Assembly (NCBI RefSeq): GCF_900105255.1
Contig: NZ_LT629763.1
Span: forward strand, 2,728,001 to 2,792,000
Source: Halopseudomonas sabulinigri
GTDB taxonomy: Bacteria; Pseudomonadota; Gammaproteobacteria; Pseudomonadales; Pseudomonadaceae
Direction: 5' to 3'
Length of the DNA stretch: 64,000 bases
Position numbers and translations under genes: made by a program. Position 1 is the first letter of the stretch, and the number at the start of each line of letters is the position of its first letter. Below are positions 9,497-17,206 of this stretch, in pieces. The notes beneath the pieces are model-generated. The model searched no databases. It was given only the letters and a program-made list of their open reading frames with translations, and was not told where the DNA came from.

Positions 9497-10654
9497 TCAA
9501 CGGCGACGCAGCAGCTGCAATACCAACATGCCCAGCAGCAAGCCCCAGAATGCGCTGCCGATGTGGAACAGCGACAACCCCGAGGCGGTAACCAGAAAAG
9601 TCAAAAACGCCGCCTCCCGCTGGCTCTCGTCATGCAGCGCGGTGGCCAGGCTGTTGCCAATGGTGCCCAGCAGGGCAAGACCGGCGATGGCCATGATCAG
9701 CGCCTGCGGAAAGGCCGCGAACAGGCTGGCGACGGTCGCCCCGAACAATCCGGTAAGCAAGTAGAACAGCCCGCCCCAGATAGTCGCGCGGTAGCGCTGT
9801 GATGGGTCGGGATCAGCGTCCTTGCCGGCGCAGATGGCAGCACTGATGGCAGCGAGGTTGAAGGTGTAGCCGCCAAAGGGCGCCAGTAGCAGGCCGGTGA
9901 TCCCGGTCGTGGTCATCAGCGGCGAAGCCGGCACCTGATAGCCGTTGGCGCGCAGTACTGCCATACCGGGTACGTTCTGCGAGGCCATGGTAACGATGAA
10001 CATGGGAATCCCGACACCGATCAGCGCCGTCAGTGACACGGCCGGCGCTGTCCATACCGGTTGCGCCATGGACCAGTCCAGCGCATCCAGGTGCAGCTGG
10101 CTGCCCAGCGCAGCGATCAGCACGCCAACCAGCAGGGCCAGCGGTACCACGTAGCGCGGCAACAGCTGGCGCCCCAGCAGATAGGTGACCAGCATCGCGC
10201 CGACCATCAGGGTTTGCTGCTCAAGGGCGATAAACAGGTTCAGGCCGAACGGCAGCAAAACCCCCGCCAGCATGGCGCCAGCCAGGGAGGCGGGGATCAG
10301 CCGCATGATGCGGTCGAACCAGCCCAACAGCCCGCAGAGCGTGATCAAGGCGGCGTTAAACAGAAACACGCCAATCGCCTCGTTGAGGCTGAAGCCTGGC
10401 AGTCCAGTCGCCAGCAGCGCACCGCCTGGTGTACTCCAGGCAATCAGAATCGGCGAGCGATAGCGCAGCGACAGACCGATGCTGGTGATGGCCATGCCGA
10501 CACCCAGAGCCCACAGCCAGGAACTGATTTCCTGCGCGGTGGCGCCGGCGGCTTCGGCGGCTTGGAAAATGATTACCGCCGAGCTGGTGTAGCCGACCAG
10601 TACAGCAATAAAGCCGGCGGCGATATGTGAGGGGTTGAGCCAGGCCCGGATCAC
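9497..10654 (-). CDS. ydcO: BenE/YdcO-family benzoate/H+ symporter-like transporter
   Basis: A 385-residue inner-membrane transporter with 11-12 hydrophobic helices. Family signatures include GYTSSAVIIFQAAEAAGA, WSTPGGALLATG, the MASQNVPGMAVLRANGY segment and PFGGYTFNLAAISAAIC. A GTG at 10654 is chosen as start because GGAG lies seven bases upstream; a longer frame to 10720 would run through the operator. It is divergent from an HTH-cupin regulator, the same arrangement as E. coli ydcO and ydcN (sutR). Substrate unknown; benzoate is only the family name. Confidence 0.85.
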   Translation of the reverse strand: MIRAWLNPSHIAAGFIAVLVGYTSSAVIIFQAAEAAGATAQEISSWLWALGVGMAITSIGLSLRYRSPILIAWSTPGGALLATGLPGFSLNEAIGVFLFNAALITLCGLLGWFDRIMRLIPASLAGAMLAGVLLPFGLNLFIALEQQTLMVGAMLVTYLLGRQLLPRYVVPLALLVGVLIAALGSQLHLDALDWSMAQPVWTAPAVSLTALIGVGIPMFIVTMASQNVPGMAVLRANGYQVPASPLMTTTGITGLLLAPFGGYTFNLAAISAAICAGKDADPDPSQRYRATIWGGLFYLLTGLFGATVASLFAAFPQALIMAIAGLALLGTIGNSLATALHDESQREAAFLTFLVTASGLSLFHIGSAFWGLLLGMLVLQLLRRR

Positions 10655-10683
10655 GCGACATCTCCAGTCATAGTGGGGTGCTT

Positions 10684-10746
10684 GAGCGTTATAGCGCACA
10701 GCGGCACAATAGGCCGACAATGTAGCATTCGTGCGTTATAACGCAC
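10684..10746. promoter_or_regulatory. Twin palindromic operators between transporter and HTH-cupin regulator
   Basis: GTGCGTTATAACGCAC (10731-10746) is a perfect 16-base palindrome. A second copy at 10684-10699 (GAGCGTTATAGCGCAC) matches at 14 of 16 positions. The copies are 47 bases apart and lie in the divergent promoter region, one near each gene. This is the expected pattern for a dimeric repressor controlling itself and the transporter. Confidence 0.8.
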
Positions 10747-10769
10747 AAAATAAAATCGCAGGTTTTTGC

Positions 10770-11333
10770 ATGCAATCAGTGGGTGATTATCTGGGTCAGG
10801 TGCTGAAGCAGCTACGCAGTGAGCGCGGCTGGAGTCTGGATCGGGCTGCGCAGGCCTGCGGCGTCAGCAAGGCGATGCTGGGTCAGATAGAGCGGGCCGA
10901 ATCCAGCCCGACGCTGGCGACCCTGTGGAAAATTGCCGGCGGCTTCAAGGTCCCCCTCTCAGCCTTCATTGCCGCGCCGCCCAACGAGCTGGAAGTGCGT
11001 CAGGCCGAGCAACTGCGGCAGCGGCCGACCAGCGATGCGATGCTGGTGGCGCCGCTGTTCCCATTCGATCCTCGCTATGGTTTCGAGTTGCTGGAGCTGA
11101 CCTTGCCGGCGGGCTACGAACGCCTGTCCGAGCCCCATGACGCGGGGGTAACCGAGCACGTGACGGTGATACGGGGCGCTATGGCGCTGTTGGTCAACGG
11201 TCGCTGGCAGGCACTTGAGCAAGGCGCCGCCGTGCGCTTTGCCGCGGATGCGGCGCACGGCTATCGCAACCCGGGCAGCGAGCCGGCGGTCATCCATAAC
11301 CTGATCTGTTACCCCGTCCCTCAGTCGCGGTAG
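10770..11333 (+). CDS. XRE-family HTH regulator with C-terminal cupin (SutR/YdcN-like)
   Basis: A 187-residue regulator. Residues 5-65 form an XRE helix-turn-helix (LGQVLKQLRSERGWSL, CGVSKAMLGQIERAESSPTLATLWKIAGG). Residues 105-185 form a cupin sensor domain (LLELTLPAGYERLSEPHDAGVTEHVTVIRGAMALLVNG). Start at the ATG at 10770; the upstream GTG at 10731 falls inside the operator palindrome. The layout matches E. coli SutR (YdcN), also next to a BenE-type transporter. Its 3' end overlaps the convergent ppiC gene by 13 bases. Confidence 0.88.
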   Translation: MQSVGDYLGQVLKQLRSERGWSLDRAAQACGVSKAMLGQIERAESSPTLATLWKIAGGFKVPLSAFIAAPPNELEVRQAEQLRQRPTSDAMLVAPLFPFDPRYGFELLELTLPAGYERLSEPHDAGVTEHVTVIRGAMALLVNGRWQALEQGAAVRFAADAAHGYRNPGSEPAVIHNLICYPVPQSR

Positions 11334-11599
11334 AACACCTGCACCAGGTGATAGCCGAACTGGGTTTTTACCGGGCCGTGCACCACCTTCAACGGCTTCT
11401 TGAAGATGATCTGGTCGATGGCACGCACCATCTGGCCCGGACGTACCTCACCCAGATCACCGCCGCGTTTCTTGGAGGGGCAGGTGGAGTGTTTCTTGGC
11501 CAGCACATCAAAGGCCTCGCCCTCGGCGATACGCTTCTTCAGTGCGGCGGCTTCGGCTTCGGTTTTGACCAGAATATGGCGGGCCATGGCGACGGGCAT
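11321..11599 (-). CDS. ppiC: Parvulin-type peptidyl-prolyl isomerase PpiC
   Basis: A 92-residue single-domain parvulin with no signal peptide, so cytoplasmic. Conserved parts are ARHILVKTEAEA, the active-site region HSTCPSKKRGGDLGEVRPGQMV, and GPVKTQFGYHLVQV with the catalytic-pocket histidine. It speeds cis-trans isomerisation at prolines. The start at 11599 has GAGGA seven bases upstream. Length is as usual for PpiC (about 93 residues). Confidence 0.93.
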   Translation of the reverse strand: MPVAMARHILVKTEAEAAALKKRIAEGEAFDVLAKKHSTCPSKKRGGDLGEVRPGQMVRAIDQIIFKKPLKVVHGPVKTQFGYHLVQVFYRD

Positions 11600-11658
11600 G
11601 GGGGCGTCCTCGGATTACGGGCTAAGGGTGGCGATTATGTCAGAAGCACGCGCGCGAG

Positions 11659-12525
11659 TTACTCGGCGCTGTCTCCGCGGGCCTTGTTGGACAGGCGCAA
11701 GCCGCGCAGGCTGCGCTTTACGCTCTTGAGGTGGTTGACCAGCTCAGGCCCGCGGCGCATCGCCATGCCCATGGCCAGCACATCGATCACCACCAGGTGC
11801 GCGATACGGGAAGACAGTGGCGTATAGATGTCGGTGTCTTCCGGCACATCAATGGGGATGTGAATACGGCCCAATTCCGCCAGCGGTGTGCGGCTGGGGC
11901 ACAGGCTGATCAGCGTCGCGCCGGTTTCGGCCACCAGCCCGGCGGAATGCAGCAAATCCTTGGTGCGACCGGTCTGCGAGATGGCCACGGCGACGTCCTC
12001 CGGGCCCAGCGTCACGGCGGACATCGCTTGCATGTGCGGGTCGGAATAAGCCGCGGTAGAGACCTGCAGCCGAAAGAACTTGTGCTGAGCGTCGCTGGCC
12101 ACAGCACCGGAGGCGCCGAAACCGTAGAACTCGACGCGCCGCGCGTGGGTCAGGGCATCAATGGCGTGCTCGATGGCCGCTGGGTCCAGGCGCTCGCGCA
12201 CGTCCATCAGCGTGGCCAGTGTGGTATCGAAAATCTTGTGCGAGAGGGTGTCGACGCTGTCGTCTTCATTGATCGAGAACTGCCCGAAACTGGCGCCGGC
12301 AGCCAGGCTCTGGGCCAGCTTGAGCTTCAAATCCTGGAAACCGCTGCAGCCGATGGCGCGGCAGAAGCGTACTATGGTGGGCTCACTCACGCCGACCTGC
12401 TGGGCCAGGTCCGCCATGGAGGAATGCATTACCTGCGCGGCCTGCGCCAGCACGTAGTCGGCGACCTTCAGCTCGGACTTTCGGAGCAGGTCACGGCTGG
12501 CGGCGATGTGCTGGAGCAAGTTCAC
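11659..12525 (-). CDS. hexR: HexR, RpiR-family repressor of sugar catabolism
   Basis: A 288-residue RpiR-family regulator. The N-terminal helix-turn-helix (about residues 1-77) contains DLAQQVGVSEPTIVRFCRAIGCSGFQDLKLKLAQ. A SIS sugar-phosphate-binding domain follows (about 115-260: RRVEFYGFGASGAVASDAQ, AVAISQTGRTKDLL). In pseudomonads HexR senses 2-keto-3-deoxy-6-phosphogluconate and represses zwf and other Entner-Doudoroff genes. It is divergent from zwf, with a perfect HexR operator between them. Confidence 0.95.
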   Translation of the reverse strand: MNLLQHIAASRDLLRKSELKVADYVLAQAAQVMHSSMADLAQQVGVSEPTIVRFCRAIGCSGFQDLKLKLAQSLAAGASFGQFSINEDDSVDTLSHKIFDTTLATLMDVRERLDPAAIEHAIDALTHARRVEFYGFGASGAVASDAQHKFFRLQVSTAAYSDPHMQAMSAVTLGPEDVAVAISQTGRTKDLLHSAGLVAETGATLISLCPSRTPLAELGRIHIPIDVPEDTDIYTPLSSRIAHLVVIDVLAMGMAMRRGPELVNHLKSVKRSLRGLRLSNKARGDSAE

Positions 12526-12608
12526 GATGGCTTCATGTTAGTCTGCGGGTGAGTGGCTGCATGCGTGCAGTGCGGTTCAATGTGGGTTTCTGGCGCCCGG
12601 TAGGCGAC

Positions 12609-12635
12609 CGATTTTGTAGTTATACTACAAAATCG
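12609..12635. promoter_or_regulatory. HexR operator upstream of zwf
   Basis: A 27-base inverted repeat with 12-base perfect arms (CGATTTTGTAGT at 12609-12620, ACTACAAAATCG at 12624-12635) around TAT. It contains the TTGTAGT / ACTACAA core of known HexR sites and ends 29 bases before the zwf start codon. Confidence 0.92.
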
Positions 12636-12664
12636 CCCCCGGCGCTGTTTTCCGGGAGGGCGAC

Positions 12665-14137
12665 GTGGCGGCGCAAGACGGTATCAGCTGTGACATGGTG
12701 GTGTTTGGCGGCACCGGCGACCTGGCAATGCGCAAGCTGCTGCCGGCACTCTATTATCTGCACCGTGACGGTCACCTGCATGCGGGTACGCGGATCTTTG
12801 CACTGGCGCGCGCGCAGCATACGGTGGACAGCTACCGCAAGTTGGCCAGGCGTCACGTTAGCCAGCATGTCGCGCGCAGCGACTTTGACCAGCACGCCTG
12901 GGACAGCTTTGCCGCGCGTATGGACTACCTGTCGCTGGATGTCAGCCAGCGAGTTGAATTCCCCAAGTTGACCAAGCTGCTGAAAAAAAACAGTGGCCGC
13001 GTGCGGGTGTTCTATCTGGCCACCCTGCCCAGCCTGTTTGCGCCTACGGTGAAGCACCTGGCTTCGGTCGGTCTGGCCGACGAGCACGCCCGCGTGGTGC
13101 TCGAAAAGCCGCTGGGCGAGAGCCTGATCACGGCGAATCAGATCAACGACCAGATTGGCGCCGTGTTCGACGAGGCGCGGGTGTTCCGCATCGACCACTA
13201 CCTGGGCAAGGAGGCGGTGCAGAACCTGTTGGCGCTGCGCTTTGGCAATGCGCTGTTCGAACCGCTATGGCGCAACGCGCATATCGACCACGTACAGATC
13301 AGCGTGCTGGAAAGTGTGGGCGTGGAAAACCGCGGTGACTATTACGACCGCGCCGGCGCCATGCGCGACATGGTGCAGAATCACCTGCTGCAGCTGCTCT
13401 GCCTGGTGGCCATGGAAGCGCCAGTGCACTTCGAGCCGGAGGCCGTGCGTAACGAAAAGCTGAAGATTCTCGAGGCGCTGCGTCCGATCACCGGCATGGA
13501 TGTGCAGGACCGCACCGTTCGCGGCCAGTACGCGGCCGGCGAACGAGCGGGTGAGCGATTGCCCGCCTACTATTTTGAGAAGCGCGTAGACCACGACAGC
13601 AATACCGAAACCTTTGTCGCGCTGAAAACCGAAATCGACAACTGGCGCTGGGCTGGCGTGCCTTTCTACCTGCGTACCGGCAAATGCCTGGCCCAGCGCA
13701 AGTCGGAAATCGTCATCCAGTTCAAGCCAGTACCCTACCGGCTGTTCCCGCGCAGTGGCGACAACCCGGAAAACAACCGCCTGATCATCAGTCTGCAACC
13801 GGACGAGGGTATTCGCCTGTCGTTGATGGCGAAATCACCGGGACGCGGCATGGGGCTGCAGAACGTGGACCTGGATCTGGATTTTGCCGATGCCTTCAAG
13901 CGTCGACGCTGGGACGCCTATGAGCGTCTGCTGCTGGATGTGATCCAGGGGGACGCCACGCTGTTCATGCGGCGTGATGAGATTGAAGCGGCCTGGCGCT
14001 GGGTCGATCCGATTCTGGCGGGTTGGCAGGATTGTTATCGTTCGCCCAAGCGTTACCCGGCGGGCAGTTGGGGGCCGGATGCGGCCGACAGTCTGCTGGA
14101 GCGTCAGGGTCACCGCTGGCTGGATGAGCGCGAGTGA
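12665..14137 (+). CDS. zwf: Glucose-6-phosphate 1-dehydrogenase
   Basis: A 490-residue cytoplasmic enzyme oxidising glucose-6-phosphate to 6-phosphogluconolactone with NAD(P)+. It has the N-terminal nucleotide-binding motif (GGTGDLAMRKLLPALY), the catalytic signature RIDHYLGKE and the substrate-contact region FYLRTGKCL. It starts at GTG 12665 with GGGAGGG four bases upstream. In P. aeruginosa zwf is followed by pgl and eda; here it stands alone and its stop directly abuts the convergent GGDEF-EAL gene, with no pgl or eda in the window. Repression by HexR is expected. Confidence 0.97.
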   Translation: MAAQDGISCDMVVFGGTGDLAMRKLLPALYYLHRDGHLHAGTRIFALARAQHTVDSYRKLARRHVSQHVARSDFDQHAWDSFAARMDYLSLDVSQRVEFPKLTKLLKKNSGRVRVFYLATLPSLFAPTVKHLASVGLADEHARVVLEKPLGESLITANQINDQIGAVFDEARVFRIDHYLGKEAVQNLLALRFGNALFEPLWRNAHIDHVQISVLESVGVENRGDYYDRAGAMRDMVQNHLLQLLCLVAMEAPVHFEPEAVRNEKLKILEALRPITGMDVQDRTVRGQYAAGERAGERLPAYYFEKRVDHDSNTETFVALKTEIDNWRWAGVPFYLRTGKCLAQRKSEIVIQFKPVPYRLFPRSGDNPENNRLIISLQPDEGIRLSLMAKSPGRGMGLQNVDLDLDFADAFKRRRWDAYERLLLDVIQGDATLFMRRDEIEAAWRWVDPILAGWQDCYRSPKRYPAGSWGPDAADSLLERQGHRWLDERE

Positions 14138-16999
14138 TCAGCGGCGCTTGCGCAGATTCGGCATATCACTGCTGCTGCTCAGCAGCGCAGTGAACTCGTC
14201 GGCCGGGATGGGTCGGCTGATCAGGTAACCCTGCACTTCGTCACAGCCATTGGCTTTGAGGAACTCCAGCTGGCGCTCGTGCTCGACGCCCTCGGCGACC
14301 ACGTTGAGCGACAGGCTATGGGCCATGGCAATAATGGCGCGGATGATGGCGTCGTCGCAGTGCTCTTCATCCAGCTCGGCAACAAAGGCGCGGTCGATTT
14401 TCAGCGTACTGATCGGGAAGCGCTTGAGGTAGGCGAGCGATGAGTAACCGGTGCCGAAGTCGTCCACCGAGAGCGTCACGCCCAGTTCCTGCAGCGCTTC
14501 GATGTTGCTCGACACGGTCGGGCTGTGTTCCAGCAGCATGCTCTCGGTCAACTCCAGCTCCAGCAGCCTCGCCGGCAATTTGCAGCCGCGCAGGATGCGC
14601 GCCACATCGTCGGCGAAACCCTGCTGGCGCAACTGTTGCACCGATAGGTTCACTGATACCGCGACCGCTTGCGGGCCCTGCTGATACCACTGGCTGGCCT
14701 GGGCGCACGCCTGGCGCAGCACGCTGTCACCAAGGCGCACTATCATGCCGGATTCCTCGGCGATGCTGATGAACTCGCCGGGCATGATCAAGCCGCGTTG
14801 TGGGTGCTGCCAGCGCACCAGCGCCTCGGCGCTGCGGATGCGGTCACTGGCCAGGTGCAGCTTGGGTTGGTAAAAGACCACCAGTTGGTCGTCTTCCAGC
14901 GCCTTGCGCAGTTGGTTTTCCAGTTGCAGACGATCAAGGCTGTAGGCGCGCAGCTCATGGGTGAAGAACTGGGCGTTGTTGCCACCCAGCTGTTTGGCGT
15001 GCTGCATGGCCTGGTGTGCCTGGGTAATCATCAGCAGACTGTCGCGCGCTGTGGAGGGGAACAGACTGATGCCGATCGAGGCGGTCATGACCAGTTCCTG
15101 GCCGCCAATCTGCATGGGCTGTCGCACGGCCTCGAGTACACCGTTGGCGGTCATCGCCAGGGCCTTGTCGTTTTCCGGCTGCTCGATCAACAGCACAAAC
15201 TCGTCCGCGGAGAGGCGCGCCAGCAGGTCCTGCGGTTGTGCCGCGGCGCGCAGGCGCTTGGCGATTTCCTGCAACAGGCTGTCCGCCAGCGTATGCCCGA
15301 GGGTGACGTTGATCTGTTTGAAGCGGTCCAGGTCGATATGCAGCAATGCTACCTGATGCTCGTGCTGGCGGGCGCGACTGGTGGCTTCCTGCAGCCGCTC
15401 GTTGAACAGGTTGCGGTTGGCCAGTTGGGTCAGGGCATCGTAGTTGGTCAGGTACTGCAACTGTTCTTCGGTCTGGCGGTGGGTGGTCAGATCGGCAAAG
15501 AAACCCACGTAATGGGTGATCTGGCCGCTCTGGTCGCGCACTACGGCCAGCTGCAGCCAGATTGGAAACTGCTCGCCGGTGCGGCGCCTGGCGGTCAACT
15601 CACCCTGCCAGCGGTCCTGGTTGCTGAGCAGTTGGTGCAAATGTCTGAACTGTTCGCGAATCTCGTCGTCGCCGCTCAAGTCGAGAATGTTACGGCCTAC
15701 CGCGTCGGCGCTGGCCAGCCCGGTAATCACGCTGTAGGCCTGATTTACTGCCAGCACGTTCTGCTCCGGGTCGAGAATGAAAATGCCCTCGGAAGTGGCC
15801 TCGAACACGGTGGAGGCCAGCAGCGCCTGTTCATCCTGATACTTGCGGGCGGTGATGTCGCGACGGGTGCCGATCATGCGCGTCGCGCGGCCGTTGGCGT
15901 CGCGCTCGACCACCCGACCGGCGTCCTCGACCCAGACCCATTGGCCGCTCTGGTGCCGCACGCGGTATTCCATGCGATAGGCTTCGGTGTCACCTTTCAT
16001 GTGCCGCACCAGGGTCTTGCGCACCATGGCGGCATCGGCCGGATGCAGACGCGGCTTGAGGTCGAGCAACATGCTCATGCCGTCATCCTGGGCAATGCCG
16101 AAGATGGTATCGACCTGCGAATGGAAAACCCGGTCGGTCACCAGATCCCAGTCCCACAGGCCCAGCCGGCTGGCGTCCATGGCCAGGCTCAACTGGGCTT
16201 CACTGGCCTGCAGGTTATGGGTTGCGCGTTCCAGCTCGGCGGTGCGTTCCTGTACTCGCGCTTCCAGGGCTTCATGGCTTTCCCGCAGTGACTGCTCGGC
16301 GTTGCGGCGCTGGCTGATCTCACGGGTCAGCTGCTGGTTCAGCTCTTCGCTGCGCTGCTGGGTGCTGCCGAGGTTGGCCAGCAGGGCCTCATTACGCAGG
16401 TTGCTCATCAGCGCCTCAAGCACCGAGCGATGAATAAAGACCGCGCAGAGCACAATGCAGACAAACAGGATCAGACCCATCAAGGCCCAGGACTGGCTGA
16501 ATTCGTCCCGTTGTAGCAGCAGAAAGGCCACGGGCGGCAACCAGGCGGGAATGATGAAGCTGGCAAAGGCCGGGAAACGGCTGGCGTAGATCACCCCAAC
16601 ACACAGGGCAACGCCGCCGGCCAGACTGTAAACCGGCGCCTGCAGGGTGAAGTCGCCGACCGGCGTCAGCCCAACATAGACCCAGGCCAGGCACAAACCG
16701 GACGCCAGGTTGCCGAGATGGAAGAAAAAGCGCCAGCGGGCACGCAGGCGGTCGTGCGGCGGGCAGTTCTGATAGCGATTGACCAGGCGTTGGCGCAACA
16801 CCGCCAGCAGGCCAATCAGGGCAACCCAGCTGAGCAAACGCGTCGGGCTGGTGTGTTGCCAGAGCAGTGGCACGATCAGCAGCGCTACGCCGAGCATCAA
16901 CCATTGCGGCAGGCGCGAGTAGGCATACAGCTGATTGGTTTGCTGCAGGCGCAGGTCTAGCGCGGAGATGGGCGTGGTGCTGGAGCGCAAGATCGTCAT
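14138..16999 (-). CDS. Membrane PAS-GGDEF-EAL protein, likely cyclic-di-GMP phosphodiesterase
   Basis: A 953-residue signalling protein. Residues 1-200 hold about six transmembrane helices. A coiled coil follows (about 210-270), then two PAS domains (about 275-390 and 395-515), a GGDEF domain (about 520-685) and an EAL domain (about 695-945). The GGDEF signature reads LSADEF, so diguanylate cyclase activity is probably lost. The EAL domain keeps EALVRW, the NLS and ELTES motifs, DDFGTGYSSL, KIDRAFV, AEGVE and QGYLISRP, so it should hydrolyse cyclic-di-GMP. The degenerate GGDEF may act as a regulatory GTP-binding part. The signal sensed is unknown. Confidence 0.9.
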   Translation of the reverse strand: MTILRSSTTPISALDLRLQQTNQLYAYSRLPQWLMLGVALLIVPLLWQHTSPTRLLSWVALIGLLAVLRQRLVNRYQNCPPHDRLRARWRFFFHLGNLASGLCLAWVYVGLTPVGDFTLQAPVYSLAGGVALCVGVIYASRFPAFASFIIPAWLPPVAFLLLQRDEFSQSWALMGLILFVCIVLCAVFIHRSVLEALMSNLRNEALLANLGSTQQRSEELNQQLTREISQRRNAEQSLRESHEALEARVQERTAELERATHNLQASEAQLSLAMDASRLGLWDWDLVTDRVFHSQVDTIFGIAQDDGMSMLLDLKPRLHPADAAMVRKTLVRHMKGDTEAYRMEYRVRHQSGQWVWVEDAGRVVERDANGRATRMIGTRRDITARKYQDEQALLASTVFEATSEGIFILDPEQNVLAVNQAYSVITGLASADAVGRNILDLSGDDEIREQFRHLHQLLSNQDRWQGELTARRRTGEQFPIWLQLAVVRDQSGQITHYVGFFADLTTHRQTEEQLQYLTNYDALTQLANRNLFNERLQEATSRARQHEHQVALLHIDLDRFKQINVTLGHTLADSLLQEIAKRLRAAAQPQDLLARLSADEFVLLIEQPENDKALAMTANGVLEAVRQPMQIGGQELVMTASIGISLFPSTARDSLLMITQAHQAMQHAKQLGGNNAQFFTHELRAYSLDRLQLENQLRKALEDDQLVVFYQPKLHLASDRIRSAEALVRWQHPQRGLIMPGEFISIAEESGMIVRLGDSVLRQACAQASQWYQQGPQAVAVSVNLSVQQLRQQGFADDVARILRGCKLPARLLELELTESMLLEHSPTVSSNIEALQELGVTLSVDDFGTGYSSLAYLKRFPISTLKIDRAFVAELDEEHCDDAIIRAIIAMAHSLSLNVVAEGVEHERQLEFLKANGCDEVQGYLISRPIPADEFTALLSSSSDMPNLRKRR

Positions 17000-17206
17000 G
17001 ACGACGTGGGAGTCCTGGAACGCTGTGCGTTTCTTTTTATCATTGGCGGATCTTATAGCTGATCGAGGGCTTTATTCGGCCAACCTTACACCAGCGCATC
17101 GTTGCGGCACAGCCCCAAACGGGTAAAAAACTGCAACGCGGGCCTCTGGACCGGGAGATGCAGGCTTGGCTTTCGAGCCGAGCGTGGTCGCTGGTAGAAT
17201 GCCGCA

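Noticed and set aside
14669-16291. A 540-codon open frame on the plus strand opposite the GGDEF-EAL gene
   Set aside because: Antisense shadow of a fully supported multidomain gene with no motif of its own.
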